From NCBI RefSeq assembly GCF_009760915.1, contig NZ_VIDQ01000015.1:1-64000 (forward strand): a stretch of 64,000 nucleotides of DNA. Direction: 5' to 3'. The position numbers and the translations under genes are program-made. Origin of the DNA: Azohydromonas aeria. Its GTDB lineage: Bacteria; Pseudomonadota; Gammaproteobacteria; Burkholderiales; Burkholderiaceae_C. Of the stretch, positions 1-14,797 are shown piece by piece; within the stretch, counting starts at the first letter, position 1; each line of letters starts with the position of its first letter. Below the pieces are notes generated by a model that did no database searches, had not been told where the DNA came from, and was given only the letters and a program-made list of their open reading frames with translations.

Positions 1-286
1 CGCACACGATTTCATGAAGGTTTTGCAAGGCATGCCGCAACGAATCATGAACTACTTTCGAGGTTCACATCTCGCGTACGCCGGCGAACAAATCGGTGCA
101 TGCACTGTTTGATTGCCGGGTTAATAACCTGATTCTGGCTTGCTTCAGCCGGAGAAGTAACCCAGCCTTTCGCTATTTTACCGGCTGACGTGAATTGGTA
201 TCGCTTCCAAGAGCAGTAACCTTGGTAAAATGAAAGGACCGCTGAATGCGGTCTTCCATTCCAACTCCGGCTTTTCTGTGAAATGA

Positions 287-352
287 CCCGTTCGCCCTGA
301 TGCTTCGATACCTCAGCACAGGGCGCGCCCTATGGGCGCGTCGAAGGGTGAA
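287..352 (+). repeat. Interrupted copy of the dispersed palindrome
   Basis: The outer ends match the family (CCCGTTCGCCCTGA at the left, TCGAAGGGTGAA at the right). The centre is replaced by about 40 bases that contain a fragment of the palindrome in the opposite orientation and a GGGCGCG-type hairpin. It looks like a palindrome with a rearranged or inserted core. Confidence 0.6.
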
Positions 353-396
353 GCCGTCAGGCTGGTATGGAGGCCGGGAATTGCAAGCGCCTTGAA

Positions 397-491
397 CCGT
401 TCGGACTGAGGTATCGAAGGCCGAATCCAACCGGCTCGGATGCCCGCACACCGTGCGGGCCGTCCACCCTTCGATACCTCAGGGCGAACGG
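397..491. repeat. Inverted pair of the dispersed palindrome
   Basis: A forward copy (397-428) and a reverse copy (463-491) of the ~33-bp palindrome face each other. Between them lies a perfect hairpin, GCCCGCAC-acc-GTGCGGGC, at about 442-460. The whole could fold into one long stem, as REPIN elements do. It sits downstream of the P450 stop and may also end transcription of the biotin operon. Confidence 0.7.
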
Positions 492-567
492 AATACTTCA
501 CTGTCTATTGCAAGTTGGAATCAATGGGTATGGGTCAGCCATTCCTTAATCGAATGCCGCCAACTGG

Positions 568-1797
568 TCATCCCGCCACCGGCAACCTCATGAACCCCCG
601 ATAAAGCGGACTCTGCGTCCGTATCGCAATCCCCGCCAGATCCAGCTCCGGGCGCCGGCGCAGCAGCGTCGCAAGAACCGTCTGGGTTTCCAGCTGCGTC
701 AGCGACGCGCCCAGGCACACGTGCGGCCCGGTGCCGAAGGCGAGGGCACCCGGGTTGGCCCGCGCCACGTCCAGCTGCTCCGGAAACTCGTGCCGCGCCG
801 GGTCGCGATTCGCAGAGCCGATCAGCGCCAGCACCAGGTCGCCCCGGCGCACGCGCTGGCCGCACAGCGTGAAATCGGCCATCGCGCGCCGCCCGCTCCA
901 TTGCACCGGCGTGTCGTGGCGCAGCAGCTCGCGCACGGCGTTCGGCAGCAACTCGGGTTCGGCCCGCAGCCGCTCCCACTGCTCCCGCTCCGTCAGCAGC
1001 GCGTGCACCGCGTTGCCCAGCAGGTGGCGCGTCGTCTCGTAGCCGGCAAAGAGCAGCATCGCGCACTGCGCCAGCAGCTCCGCGCCGTCTTCAACGCTGC
1101 CGTCGGCCTGCGCCGCCAGCAGCCCGCTCAGCAGGTCGTCGCCCGGCTCGCGCCGGCGCCGCGGCAGCAGCTCGCGCTCGAAGTAGCCGGCCAGCGCCAC
1201 CACGCTGCGCTGCGCGGCGCGCACCTCGGCCTGCGTGGGGTTCACCGAGCCCAGGAAGGCGGCGATGTCCTCGCTCCAGGCCGTGAAGTCGCCGTACACC
1301 GACGCGTCCACGTCCATCAGCTTCGCGATCACGCGCGCCGGCAGCGGGCGCGCGAGCTTGTCCATGAAGTCGAAGTGTGGCCCGGCCTCGTCCAGCAGCT
1401 CGTCGATGAGCGCCTGCGTCACGGGCTTCAGCGCCTGGATACGGTCCGGCCGGAACGCGGGCTGCAGCACCTTGCGCAGCCGGGTGTGGTCCGGCGCGTC
1501 CAGGAAGGGCAGGCAGCGCGTGAAGAGCCGCTGCATCGGCGTGAGCTCGGCCCGCCCATCGGGCTCGGCCGCGCGCATCACCCAGCCGCCCGTGCGCCGT
1601 GCCGACAGGCGCGGGTCGCGCAGCGCGGCCTCCACGTCGGCATGGCGCGTCAGCAGCCAGGCGCCGCCGAAGAACTCCTCGCTCCAGTGGATCGGCCCGG
1701 CCTCGCGCAGCTCGCGGTACGCCGGATACGGGTCCTGCAGGAACTCCAGGTCCACGAACGGGGCCACCGACGCCCGCGGCGCCAGCACCGCGCTCAT
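568..1797 (-). CDS. Cytochrome P450 in the biotin operon
   Basis: This 409-residue soluble bacterial P450 has the expected landmarks: the I-helix oxygen-binding motif AGYETT near residue 252, the ExxR motif ELLR at 290-293, and the heme loop [10 protein letters not shown] with the ligand Cys at 361. No membrane anchor is seen, so it should need a separate ferredoxin or flavodoxin partner; none is adjacent. The chosen ATG overlaps the bioB stop in an ATGA (1794-1797), so translation is probably coupled to bioB. An open frame continues upstream but only as the shadow of bioB. By position it could be a BioI-like enzyme that cleaves a fatty acyl chain to give the pimeloyl precursor of biotin. The sequence alone does not prove that substrate. 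Confidence 0.9.
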   Translation of the reverse strand: MSAVLAPRASVAPFVDLEFLQDPYPAYRELREAGPIHWSEEFFGGAWLLTRHADVEAALRDPRLSARRTGGWVMRAAEPDGRAELTPMQRLFTRCLPFLDAPDHTRLRKVLQPAFRPDRIQALKPVTQALIDELLDEAGPHFDFMDKLARPLPARVIAKLMDVDASVYGDFTAWSEDIAAFLGSVNPTQAEVRAAQRSVVALAGYFERELLPRRRREPGDDLLSGLLAAQADGSVEDGAELLAQCAMLLFAGYETTRHLLGNAVHALLTEREQWERLRAEPELLPNAVRELLRHDTPVQWSGRRAMADFTLCGQRVRRGDLVLALIGSANRDPARHEFPEQLDVARANPGALAFGTGPHVCLGASLTQLETQTVLATLLRRRPELDLAGIAIRTQSPLYRGFMRLPVAG

Positions 1798-2843
1798 TTG
1801 GCGACCGCGCCCGACACGTCCAGGTGCGCCTGCACCTCCGGGCGCTGGCCCTGCGGGCGCAGCTGCAGCCGCTCGAAAAGGCGGCGGTCCTTCTCGGCCT
1901 GCGGATTCGTCGTGGTCAGCAGGCGATCGCCGTAGAAGATCGAGTTGGCCCCGGCCATGAAGCACAGCGCCTGCAGCGCGTCGTCCATCTGCTCGCGGCC
2001 GGCGGACAGCCGCACCATCGTGGTCGGCATCGTGATGCGCGCCACGGCGATCGTGCGCACGAACTCGAAGGGGTCGATCGGCTCGCTGTCGGCCAGCGGC
2101 GTGCCGGGCACGGGCACCAGGTTGTTGATGGGCACCGACTCGGGGAAGGGGTCGAGGTTGGCCAGCTGCGCGATCAGCCCGGCGCGCTGCGCGCGCGTCT
2201 CGCCCATGCCCACGATGCCGCCGCAGCACACGTTGATGCCGGCGTCGCGCACGTTGTGCAGCGTGTCCAGCCGGTCTTGATACGTGCGGGTGTGGATCAC
2301 GTTGCCGTAGTGGTCGGGCGAGGTGTCGAGGTTGTGGTTGTAGTAGTCCAGGCCCGCGTCCTTGAGCTGCGCGGCCTGCTCCTTGTCGAGCATGCCCAGC
2401 GTCATGCAGGTCTCCAGGCCCAGCGCGCGCACCTCGCGCACCATCTCGGTCACGCGCTCCATGTCGCGCTCCTTGGGGCTGCGCCAGGCCGCGCCCATGC
2501 AGAAGCGCGAGGCGCCCTGTTCCTTGGCCGCCTGCGCCGCGCCCAGCACCTCGGAGATGGACATGATCTTGGAGGCCTCGACGCCGGTGTCGAAGTGCGC
2601 CGACTGCGGGCAGTAGCCGCAGTCCTCGGCGCAGCCGCCGGTCTTGATCGACAGCAGCGTGGAGAGCTGCACCTCGCTGGCGTCGAAGTGCTCGCGGTGC
2701 ACCTGCTGGGCCTTGAACATCAGGTCCATGAACGGCAGGTCGTAGAGCGCCTGCACCTCGGCCACGGACCAGCGGCCCGGTTTAGCTTCGACAGGAGCCG
2801 TGCGGCGCAGGGATTCGACGGAAATGGTGGCAACGGTGCTCAT
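1794..2843 (-). CDS. bioB: Biotin synthase
   Basis: BioB is a radical-SAM enzyme that inserts sulfur into dethiobiotin to make biotin, the last step of the pathway. The 349-residue protein has the CxxxCxxC cluster motif as CAEDCGYC at 71-78, which binds the 4Fe-4S cluster that cleaves S-adenosylmethionine. The region around [10 protein letters not shown] is also typical of BioB. The start ATG follows an AAGAAGAG ribosome site. It lies 48 bp after bioD and overlaps the P450 gene by 4 bp. The length is normal for the family. Confidence 0.97.
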   Translation of the reverse strand: MSTVATISVESLRRTAPVEAKPGRWSVAEVQALYDLPFMDLMFKAQQVHREHFDASEVQLSTLLSIKTGGCAEDCGYCPQSAHFDTGVEASKIMSISEVLGAAQAAKEQGASRFCMGAAWRSPKERDMERVTEMVREVRALGLETCMTLGMLDKEQAAQLKDAGLDYYNHNLDTSPDHYGNVIHTRTYQDRLDTLHNVRDAGINVCCGGIVGMGETRAQRAGLIAQLANLDPFPESVPINNLVPVPGTPLADSEPIDPFEFVRTIAVARITMPTTMVRLSAGREQMDDALQALCFMAGANSIFYGDRLLTTTNPQAEKDRRLFERLQLRPQGQRPEVQAHLDVSGAVAK

Positions 2844-2891
2844 GCGAACTGCTCTTCTTGATGAACCGGGAATCCGGAAAAGTTGGAATTG

Positions 2892-3635
2892 TCACTCCAG
2901 GCCGAACAGGCCTTGGAGCGCGAAAGCGTCGAGAAATCCCGCCACCGCCGCCGGCGCGGGCTGCGCCAGGTGCGGCACCACGCCCAGGCAGGGCGCCTGG
3001 TGGCGGCGGGAGAGCTCGTGGCGCAGCGTCTCGACGTTGCGCTGCAGGTGCGGCATGGCCGGGTCGATCTGGTTGCCGACCCAGCCCACCAGCCGCAGGC
3101 GGCGCTGCGCGAGGCCGTCCGCGGTGAGCAGGGCGTGGTTGATGCAGCCCAGGCGCAGGCCCACCACCATCACCACCGGCAGGCCCAGCGCGCTCATCAG
3201 CTGGGTGCTGTCCCAGTCCTCGCCCAGCGGGATGACCAGCCCGCCCGCGCCCTCGGCCACGATGAAGTCGGCGCGGCGCGCCACCTCCTGCGCGCCGCGC
3301 AGCAGCGCCACGCGGTCGATGCGCACGCCCTCCAGCTCCGCGGCGATGTGCGGCGCGCAGGCTTCCTTGAGCTGGCACGGGCCGATCAGCGACCCGGGCA
3401 GCGGCACGCTGCCGGCGGTGCGCAGCGCCTCCACGTCCTCGTTGACAAGGCGGCCGTCGGCGCCGGGCTCCAGGCCCGAGGCCACGGGCTTGTAGCCGGC
3501 GGCACGGTGCCCGCGCCGGCCCAGCCAGTGCAGCAGCGCCGCGCTGATGCGCGACTTGCCCACGCCCGTGTCGGTGCCGGTGACGAAGCAGCCGCGCAGC
3601 TCGACGGGGCTCGCGGGACTCGATGGTGCCGTCAT
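2892..3635 (-). CDS. bioD: Dethiobiotin synthetase
   Basis: BioD closes the ureido ring of dethiobiotin from 7,8-diaminopelargonic acid, CO2 and ATP. The 247-residue protein carries the P-loop GTDTGVGKS at 20-28 and the EGAGG segment followed by a conserved acidic region, as in BioD. The ATG at 3635 overlaps the bioF stop by ATGA (3632-3635), which favours this start over the longer open frame upstream, which is a bioF shadow. It is followed by bioB after 48 bp. Confidence 0.95.
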   Translation of the reverse strand: MTAPSSPASPVELRGCFVTGTDTGVGKSRISAALLHWLGRRGHRAAGYKPVASGLEPGADGRLVNEDVEALRTAGSVPLPGSLIGPCQLKEACAPHIAAELEGVRIDRVALLRGAQEVARRADFIVAEGAGGLVIPLGEDWDSTQLMSALGLPVVMVVGLRLGCINHALLTADGLAQRRLRLVGWVGNQIDPAMPHLQRNVETLRHELSRRHQAPCLGVVPHLAQPAPAAVAGFLDAFALQGLFGLE

Positions 3636-4840
3636 GGCGTCTCTCCCATGGCCTGCGCCAGCGCCTGCAGCAGCCGCTGCACCTGCGCCGGCGTGTGCGC
3701 GGCGCTGAGCGTGATGCGCAGCCGCGCCGTGCCCGGCGGCACGGTGGGCGGGCGCATGGCGGGCACGTACAGGCCCTGGCGGCGCAGCGCGGCAGACAGG
3801 TTCAGGGCGGTCTCGTTGTCGCCCACGATCAGCGGCTGGATGGCCGTGGCGCTCTCGCCCAGCTTCCAGCCCGGCTGCACCGACACCAGCGTGCGCAGCC
3901 CCGTGCGCAGCTGCTCGATCAGCCCCAGCAGCCGCGCGCGGCGCACCCGGCCCTCGTTGCCCCCGATCAGCTTCAAACTGGCCACCAGCACGTGCGCCAG
4001 CGCCGGCGGCATGGCGGTGGTGTAGATGTAGCTGCGCGCCTTCTGCACCAGCCATTCGATGACGGCCGGGTGCGCCGCCACGAAGGCGCCCGACACGCCC
4101 GCGGCCTTGCCCAGCGTGCCCATGCAGATGAAGCGCTCGCTGCGCAGCTCGAAATGCTCCAGCGCGCCGTGCCCGTGCAGGCCCAGCACGCCCAGGCCGT
4201 GCGCGTCGTCGAGCACGATCCAGGCATCGAACTTCTCGGCCAGCTTCAGCAGCGCCGGCAGGTCGGCGATGTCGCCGTCCATGCTGAACACCGCATCCGT
4301 GACGATCAGCTTTATCGGCGTGGTGCAGGCCGCGAGCTGCGACTCCAGCACGTCCAGGCGGCCATGCGCGTAGCGCTTGACCTCGCCCTCGGCCAGCCGC
4401 GCGCCGTCGATGAGCGAGGCGTGGTTGAGCTTGTCGCAGAAGAGCGTGGCGCTGCCGTCGCCCAGCGCCGTCATCAGCGCCAGGTTGGCCATGTAGCCGC
4501 TGCACATCAGCAGCGCGCGCGCATGCGGTATGTGCGGCTCGAACCAGCGTGCCAGCAGCTCTTCCACCTGCGCATGCGGGCGCAGGTGGCCGCTGACCAG
4601 GTGCGAGGCGCCGCTGCCGGTGCCCCACAGCCGCGCACCCTCGGCCAGCACGGTGGCCAGGCCCGGGTGGTGGGCCAGGCCCAGGTAGTCGTTGCTGCAG
4701 AAGGCCAGCAGCGGCTCGCCGCCGTGCTCGCCCTCGAAGGCCTGCAGCGGCTCGCAGGGCGACTCGGCCACGCGCAGGCGCCGGCGCAGCGCCGCGGCGT
4801 CGAGCTCAAGCAGTCGGCGGTTGAGGTGTTCGATCAGCAT
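3632..4840 (-). CDS. bioF: 8-amino-7-oxononanoate synthase
   Basis: BioF condenses a pimeloyl thioester with L-alanine to give 8-amino-7-oxononanoate, the first step of biotin ring assembly. The 402-residue protein is a fold-type I PLP enzyme; the Schiff-base lysine is K245 in TLGKAAGVSGA, and the DDAHGLG segment holds the PLP-contacting Asp and His. The gene start lies 35 bp inside the end of bioA, so the two are probably translationally coupled. The stop overlaps bioD by 4 bp. Confidence 0.96.
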   Translation of the reverse strand: MLIEHLNRRLLELDAAALRRRLRVAESPCEPLQAFEGEHGGEPLLAFCSNDYLGLAHHPGLATVLAEGARLWGTGSGASHLVSGHLRPHAQVEELLARWFEPHIPHARALLMCSGYMANLALMTALGDGSATLFCDKLNHASLIDGARLAEGEVKRYAHGRLDVLESQLAACTTPIKLIVTDAVFSMDGDIADLPALLKLAEKFDAWIVLDDAHGLGVLGLHGHGALEHFELRSERFICMGTLGKAAGVSGAFVAAHPAVIEWLVQKARSYIYTTAMPPALAHVLVASLKLIGGNEGRVRRARLLGLIEQLRTGLRTLVSVQPGWKLGESATAIQPLIVGDNETALNLSAALRRQGLYVPAMRPPTVPPGTARLRITLSAAHTPAQVQRLLQALAQAMGETP

Positions 4841-6203
4841 CGGGATGGTCCAGCACGTCCGTCAGCGTGGCGTGCAGCCGCTGCGCCAGCCAGGGCGACA
4901 GCGTCTCGTCCAGCACGTACGGCGGCATGAGGTACACCGTGCGGCCGATGGGCCGGATCAGCAGCCCGTGCCGCCGCCCCGCCAGGTGGAAGCGCTCGGC
5001 GAAGTTGCCGCCGGCATGCTCGGTGCGCACGTCGAAGGCCCAGATCATGCCGCAGCGCCGCGCGTGCTCGATGCGCGGGTCGTCGAAGACCGGTTGCAGC
5101 GCGCGGCTCAGGCCTTCGGCCTGCGCGGCGTTGCGCCCAAGCACGTCCTCGGTGTCGAAGCGCTCCAGCACCGCCAGCGCGGCGCGGCAGGCCAGGGCGT
5201 TGCCGGTGTAGGAGTGCGAATGCAGGAAGCCGCGTGCCACGTCCTCGCTCAGGAAGGCGGCATAGACGGCATCCGTGCTCAGCACCAGCGACAGCGGCAG
5301 GAAGCCGCCGCTGATGCCCTTGGACAGCGTCACGAAGTCGGGCCAAGCGGCGCGGCGCGCGGCGTCGGGCGCGCCCGCCGGCAGTGCCTGCTCCCAGGCG
5401 AAGAAGGTGCCGGTGCGCCCGCAGCCCACGGCGATCTCGTCGGCGATCAAGTGCACCTCGTGCCTCGTGCACAGCGCGCGCAGGCCTTTCAGGTAGGACA
5501 CATCGTGCATCGCCATGCCCGCGGCGCCCTGCACCAGCGGCTCGACGATGACGGCGGCGATGCGATCCGCGCGCTGCTCGAACAGCGCCTGCACCTCGGC
5601 CAGGGCGCGCGCGGCGACATCCGCGGCCGTCTCGCCGGGCGCGGCCTGGCGCGCGTCGGGCGACATGACTTGGTGCGCGCGCAGCAGCAGCGGGTCGTAG
5701 GCGTCGCGGAACACCTTCACGTCCGTCACCGCCAGCGCGCCCAGCGTCTCGCCGTGGTAGCCCTGCTTCAGGCAGACGAACTCCTGCTTGCGCTCGCGGC
5801 CAGTGTTGCGCCAGAAGTGAAAACTCATCTTCAGCGCGATCTCGACGGCCGAGGCGCCGTCGCTGGCGAAGAAGGCATGGCCCAGCGCGCCGCCGGTGCG
5901 CGCCGAGAGCTGCTCGGCCAGCTCGACCGCCGGCGCGTGGGTGCAGCCGGCCAGCATGACGTGGGGCAGGGTGTCGAGCTGGTCCTTGACCGCCGCGACG
6001 ATGCGCGCGTCGGCATGGCCGAAGAGGTTGACCCACCAGCTGCTCAGCGCGTCGAAGTAGCGCTGGCCTTCGGCATCGAACAGCCACGGCCCCTGGCCGC
6101 GCACCATCGGCAGCGGCGGCACGCTGGCCGCGCGCTGCATCTGCGTGCACGGATGCCACAGGGCCGCGAGGCTGCGGCGCTGCCAGTCGGCGTTGGTGGT
6201 CAT
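4806..6203 (-). CDS. bioA: Adenosylmethionine-8-amino-7-oxononanoate aminotransferase
   Basis: BioA transfers the amino group of S-adenosylmethionine to 8-amino-7-oxononanoate, giving 7,8-diaminopelargonate. The 465-residue protein is a class III aminotransferase with the PLP lysine K295 in LSKGISGG and the substrate-site signature LSSWWVN near the N-terminus, typical of BioA. It is the first gene of the biotin operon. The open frame runs further upstream through a repeat element, but MTTNADW at 6203 matches the family N-terminus and is preceded by a GGAAGAAAG stretch. Confidence 0.95.
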   Translation of the reverse strand: MTTNADWQRRSLAALWHPCTQMQRAASVPPLPMVRGQGPWLFDAEGQRYFDALSSWWVNLFGHADARIVAAVKDQLDTLPHVMLAGCTHAPAVELAEQLSARTGGALGHAFFASDGASAVEIALKMSFHFWRNTGRERKQEFVCLKQGYHGETLGALAVTDVKVFRDAYDPLLLRAHQVMSPDARQAAPGETAADVAARALAEVQALFEQRADRIAAVIVEPLVQGAAGMAMHDVSYLKGLRALCTRHEVHLIADEIAVGCGRTGTFFAWEQALPAGAPDAARRAAWPDFVTLSKGISGGFLPLSLVLSTDAVYAAFLSEDVARGFLHSHSYTGNALACRAALAVLERFDTEDVLGRNAAQAEGLSRALQPVFDDPRIEHARRCGMIWAFDVRTEHAGGNFAERFHLAGRRHGLLIRPIGRTVYLMPPYVLDETLSPWLAQRLHATLTDVLDHPDADRTPQPPTA

Positions 6204-6251
6204 GGGAACTGCTTTCTTCCAGGCATTGAGAAGGGAGGCGGACGCCGTATT

Positions 6252-6373
6252 CCGTTCGTCCCGAGCTATCCAAATCCCGTTCGTCCTGAGGTATCGAAGG
6301 ATGAACGGCCCCGGCCGGGGCGCCGCCATTGCAGCCTGTCGGATTCGCCTTTCGAGACCTCGGGGCGAACGGG
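6252..6373. repeat. Palindrome cluster between epimerase gene and bioA
   Basis: A truncated forward copy (6252-6270) is followed by a full forward copy (6277-6308) and a reverse copy (6344-6373). Between the last two lies the perfect 12-bp palindrome CCCCGGCCGGGG (6309-6320). This is the same inverted-pair layout as at 397-491. The unit fills most of the gap between the propionyl-CoA genes and bioA and could terminate or attenuate transcription. Confidence 0.75.
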
Positions 6374-6388
6374 CTGGTCCCTATTGTC

Positions 6389-6861
6389 TCAACCCAGCGC
6401 CTGCACCACCTCCGGCGGCGCCTGCACGAGCTCGATCAGCACGCCTTCACCGCCCACCGGGAACTCGTCGTTGCCCTTCGGGTGGATGAAGCAGATGTCG
6501 TAGCCCGCGGCGCCCTTGCGGATGCCGCCCGGCGCGAAGCGCACGCCGTTGGCCGTCATCCACTCCACGGCCTTGGGCAGGTCGTCCACCCACAGCCCGA
6601 CGTGGTTGAGCGGCGTGGCGTGCACGGCCGGCTTCTTCTCGATGTCCAGCGGCTGCATCAGGTCCACCTCGACGGCGGTCGGGCCGCTGCCCAGGGCGCA
6701 GATGTCCTCGTCCACGTTCTCGCGCTCGGAGACGAAGGTGCTCTTGACCTGCAGGCCCAGCATGTCCACCCACAGCGACTTCAGCCGCTGCTTGTCCGGG
6801 CCGCCGATGGCGATCTGCTGGATGCCGAGGATGCGGAAGGGCTTCACGTTGGTCGCGCTCA

Positions 6862-6862
<1 letters not shown>
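6389..6862 (-). CDS. mce: Methylmalonyl-CoA epimerase-like VOC protein
   Basis: The 157-residue protein has two vicinal-oxygen-chelate repeats. The second half is very like methylmalonyl-CoA epimerase: [11 protein letters not shown], then the C-terminal [10 protein letters not shown] with the metal-binding Glu. The enzyme interconverts the two methylmalonyl-CoA epimers between propionyl-CoA carboxylase and the mutase, both of which are encoded here. One oddity is that the first VOC strand reads GIQQIAIG, so the usual first metal-ligand His appears to be Gln. The ATG at 6862 shares one base with the carboxylase stop (TGATG); a GTG directly before it is an alternative start. It is the last gene of the locus. 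Confidence 0.8.
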
Positions 6863-8889
<2,027 letters not shown>

Positions 8890-8897
8890 ATGAAATT

Positions 8898-8962
8898 CCG
8901 TTCGGGCTGAGGTATCGAAGCCCCTCTCGCCCGTTCGTCCTGAGGTATCGAAGGATGAACGG
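8898..8962 (+). repeat. Two direct copies of the palindrome between pccB and pccA
   Basis: A shorter copy (8898-8921, with GGGCTGAGG in place of the usual left arm) and a full copy (8930-8962) lie in the same orientation. They fill the 85-bp gap between the two carboxylase genes, so any transcript joining them carries this hairpin. Confidence 0.75.
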
Positions 8963-8974
8963 GCGATGGTCACG

Positions 8975-10507
<1,533 letters not shown>

Positions 10508-10562
10508 GGGATTTTCCTCTTTTCGCGTACTGCGGTCGGTCGGCTTGTCGGGTGGGATCGGG

Positions 10563-12455
10563 TCAGTTGAACAGTTCCAGCAGCCGGCGCGCGGCCACCG
10601 AGGCGGCGACCTCGCCGGCGCGCACCTGTTGCGTGAGCATCGGCAGCGCCGCCTGCACCGCGGGGTGCTGGCGGAAGCGCTGCTTGAGTCCGGCGTCGAT
10701 GCGCTCCCACATCCACGCCTGGTCCTGGCTGTTGCGCCGCGCGGCGAAGCGGCCGTTGGCCGTCTGCAGCTCGCGGTAGCGGCTCACCGCGGCCCAGAAC
10801 TCGGGCAGCCCCTGTGCCTTGAGCGCCGAGAGCTGCAGCACCTGGGGCTGCCACAGGGTCTGGTCGTGGGCGGCATGGTGCGGGTCGCCGTGCTGGCCGA
10901 AGAGCCGCAGCGCGCTGGTGATCTGGGCGCGGGCGCGCGTGGCGGCGTGGGGGTCGATGTCGGCCTTGTTGATGCACACCAGGTCGGCCAGCTCCATCAC
11001 GCCTTTCTTGATGGCTTGCAGGTCGTCGCCGGCGTTGGGCAGCTGCAGCAGCACGAACATGTCGGTCATGTTGGCCACGGCCGTCTCGCTCTGGCCCACG
11101 CCCACGGTCTCGACGATGACGATGTCGTAGCCCGCGGCCTCGCACACCAGCAGCGCCTCGCGCGTCTTCTCGGCCACGCCGCCCAGGGTGCCGCTCGACG
11201 GCGTCGGGCGGATGTAGGCACGCTCGTCGGCCGAGAGCCGCTCCATGCGCGTCTTGTCGCCCAGGATCGAGCCGCCGGAGACGCTGGAGGAGGGGTCCAC
11301 CGCCAGCACGGCCACGCGATGGCCCTGCTCGATGAGGAAGAGTCCCAGCGCCTCGATGAAGGTGCTCTTGCCCACGCCGGGCACGCCCGAGATGCCCAGG
11401 CGCAGCGAGCGGCCGCTGTGCGGCAGCAGGCCATTGAGCAGATCGTCGGCGCGCAGGCGGTGGTCGGCGCGCGTCGATTCGAGCAGCGTGATGGTCTTGG
11501 CGATGGCGCGGCGCTGCGCGGGGCCGGGGGCGCCGAGGATGGCGCCGGCCAGGGCTTGGTCGGACAGCGCTCCGGATGAACGGCCTGGCGCCACCGTATC
11601 GGCCCGCTCACCCTTCGATACCTCAGGGCGAACGGGAAGGGGCGTGTCGGCATGGGGACGAATGCCCGCGGAGTCATCGGCCCGCTCACCCTTCGATACC
11701 TCAGGGCGAACGGGAAGGGGCGTGTCGGCATGGGGACGAATGCCCGCGGAGTCACCAGCCCGCTCACCCTTCGATACCTCAGGGCGAACGGGAAGGGGCA
11801 TGTCGGCATGAGGACGAATGCCCGCGGAGTCATCGGCCCGCTCACCCTTCGATACCTCAGGGCGAACGGGAAAAGGGGTGGTGGTCTGGCTGAGTTCGGA
11901 CGCGGGCTCGCCAGCCCCATCTACCGGGCCATTACCAGCCCGTTCGTCCTGAGGTATCGAAGGATGGACGGGCTCAGATGCAACTGCGCGGAGATGCCCG
12001 AGTGAGGCCTCATCACCAGCCCGTTCGCCCTGAGGTATCGAAGGGTGGACGGGCTCCGACACGCCGCCCGGAAGCTGGACGACCGGAACAACGCCCCCAG
12101 CCCGTTCGTCCTGAGGTATCGAAGGATGAACAGGCTCTGGCATGTCGGCTTGAAGTCGTTCAGGCATTGGATTCCTCGTGCCCCAGGCGTGGCGTTCGAT
12201 GGCGCCCCAGTCGTCCCGGATCAGTGCTTCTTTCTTGGCTCGTGCCCAGCCCTTGATTTGCCGCTCCGCCGTCAGGGCTTCGTCTCGCGTGGCGGCTTCC
12301 TGCGCCCACACCAGCAGCACCGGCCGCCTGTCGTGCGTGTAGCCCGGTATCTCGCCCGCCTCATGTTGAGCCACGCGACGCTCCAGCTCGTCGGTATGCC
12401 CAACGTAATAGGAGTCATCCGCGCAGCGCAGCATGTAGACGAAGAACGGCTTCAT
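10563..12455 (-). CDS. meaB: GIY-YIG nuclease domain fused through a repeat-built linker to MeaB GTPase
   Basis: The 630-residue frame has three parts. Residues 1-95 are a small GIY-YIG nuclease domain ([14 protein letters not shown], then an Arg and the late Glu). Residues about 100-287 are a linker made almost only of translated palindrome copies: [13 protein letters not shown] in one orientation and [12 protein letters not shown] in the other. Residues about 290-630 are a complete MeaB/ArgK-type G3E GTPase with P-loop GVPGVGKS (K363), the ETVGVGQSE switch region and NKAD. MeaB protects and loads the B12-dependent mutase, whose gene is next upstream. A GTG at 11594 would give a normal stand-alone MeaB of 343 residues, though without a good ribosome site. 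The frame may be a true fusion or two genes joined by stop-free repeats. Confidence 0.85.
   Translation of the reverse strand: MKPFFVYMLRCADDSYYVGHTDELERRVAQHEAGEIPGYTHDRRPVLLVWAQEAATRDEALTAERQIKGWARAKKEALIRDDWGAIERHAWGTRNPMPERLQADMPEPVHPSIPQDERAGGVVPVVQLPGGVSEPVHPSIPQGERAGDEASLGHLRAVASEPVHPSIPQDERAGNGPVDGAGEPASELSQTTTPFPVRPEVSKGERADDSAGIRPHADMPLPVRPEVSKGERAGDSAGIRPHADTPLPVRPEVSKGERADDSAGIRPHADTPLPVRPEVSKGERADTVAPGRSSGALSDQALAGAILGAPGPAQRRAIAKTITLLESTRADHRLRADDLLNGLLPHSGRSLRLGISGVPGVGKSTFIEALGLFLIEQGHRVAVLAVDPSSSVSGGSILGDKTRMERLSADERAYIRPTPSSGTLGGVAEKTREALLVCEAAGYDIVIVETVGVGQSETAVANMTDMFVLLQLPNAGDDLQAIKKGVMELADLVCINKADIDPHAATRARAQITSALRLFGQHGDPHHAAHDQTLWQPQVLQLSALKAQGLPEFWAAVSRYRELQTANGRFAARRNSQDQAWMWERIDAGLKQRFRQHPAVQAALPMLTQQVRAGEVAASVAARRLLELFN
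11601..11870 (-). repeat. 78-bp in-frame tandem array inside the MeaB linker
   Basis: Three full units start at 11601, 11679 and 11757, with a partial fourth from 11835. Each 78-bp unit holds one palindrome copy plus about 45 bases of nearly identical filler. Because 78 is 26 codons, copy-number change keeps the frame open. The encoded unit contains [12 protein letters not shown] and GIRPHAD. The fillers are the same in each unit, so this is not a CRISPR array. Confidence 0.9.
11940..12133 (+). repeat. Three dispersed palindrome copies in the GIY-YIG/MeaB linker
   Basis: Forward copies lie at 11940-11971, 12020-12053 and 12101-12133, spaced 80 and 81 bp apart, in the opposite orientation to the tandem array that follows. 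The minus-strand gene reads them as [13 protein letters not shown] peptides. Together with the array they make seven copies in about 530 bp, the densest cluster of the family in this window. Confidence 0.8.
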
Positions 12456-12481
12456 GGAAGGGCGGCGTCCTGCTTTGCCGG

Positions 12482-12515
12482 CCCGTTCCCCCTTCGAGAC
12501 CGCAGGGCGAACGGG
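12482..12515 (-). repeat. Variant palindrome between the mutase and GIY-YIG genes
   Basis: This reverse copy has a changed core (TTCGAGACCGCAGG in place of TTCGATACCTCAGG) but keeps the CCCGTTC/GAACGGG ends. It lies in the 98-bp gap just upstream of the GIY-YIG start, so the GIY-YIG domain is bracketed by copies on both sides. Confidence 0.7.
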
Positions 12516-12553
12516 AACTGCTGCAGCTCAGCTGTTATGGAGTGCGTCAACGC

Positions 12554-14707
<2,154 letters not shown>

Positions 14708-14742
14708 GTTCGGGACTCCTCGCACTCGGGCGGTGTTCTAAG

Positions 14743-14762
14743 CTTGTCATCAATCATACAAG
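14743..14762. promoter_or_regulatory. Candidate GntR operator between mcmA and its regulator
   Basis: In the 90-bp divergent gap, CTTGT and ACAAG form a 5-bp inverted repeat around a 10-bp centre. An AT-rich stretch with a CATAAT box follows at 14765-14770. FadR-type GntR proteins usually bind short inverted TTGT/ACAA half-sites, so this is a plausible operator, but it is inferred from position and symmetry only. Confidence 0.4.
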
Positions 14763-14797
14763 ATGCATAATTCAAAATTCAACGCGCTTGAACAAAA

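Larger units (their letters stand above)
1..567. other. Left-edge region without a convincing gene
   Basis: This stretch is visibly less GC-rich than the rest and no recognisable protein is encoded. A short open frame runs in from the left edge on the plus strand and stops at about 112; it could be the tail of a gene, but 36 codons are too few to say. A small hairpin (GACCGC/GCGGTC) lies at 237-253. The right half holds three copies of the dispersed palindrome, described separately. It lies downstream of the P450 gene, so it is probably the 3' end of the biotin operon. Confidence 0.5.

Noticed and set aside
11601..11870. Regular repeats that could suggest a CRISPR array
   Set aside because: The 45-bp intervals are nearly identical to each other, the unit is coding and in frame, and no cas genes are present.
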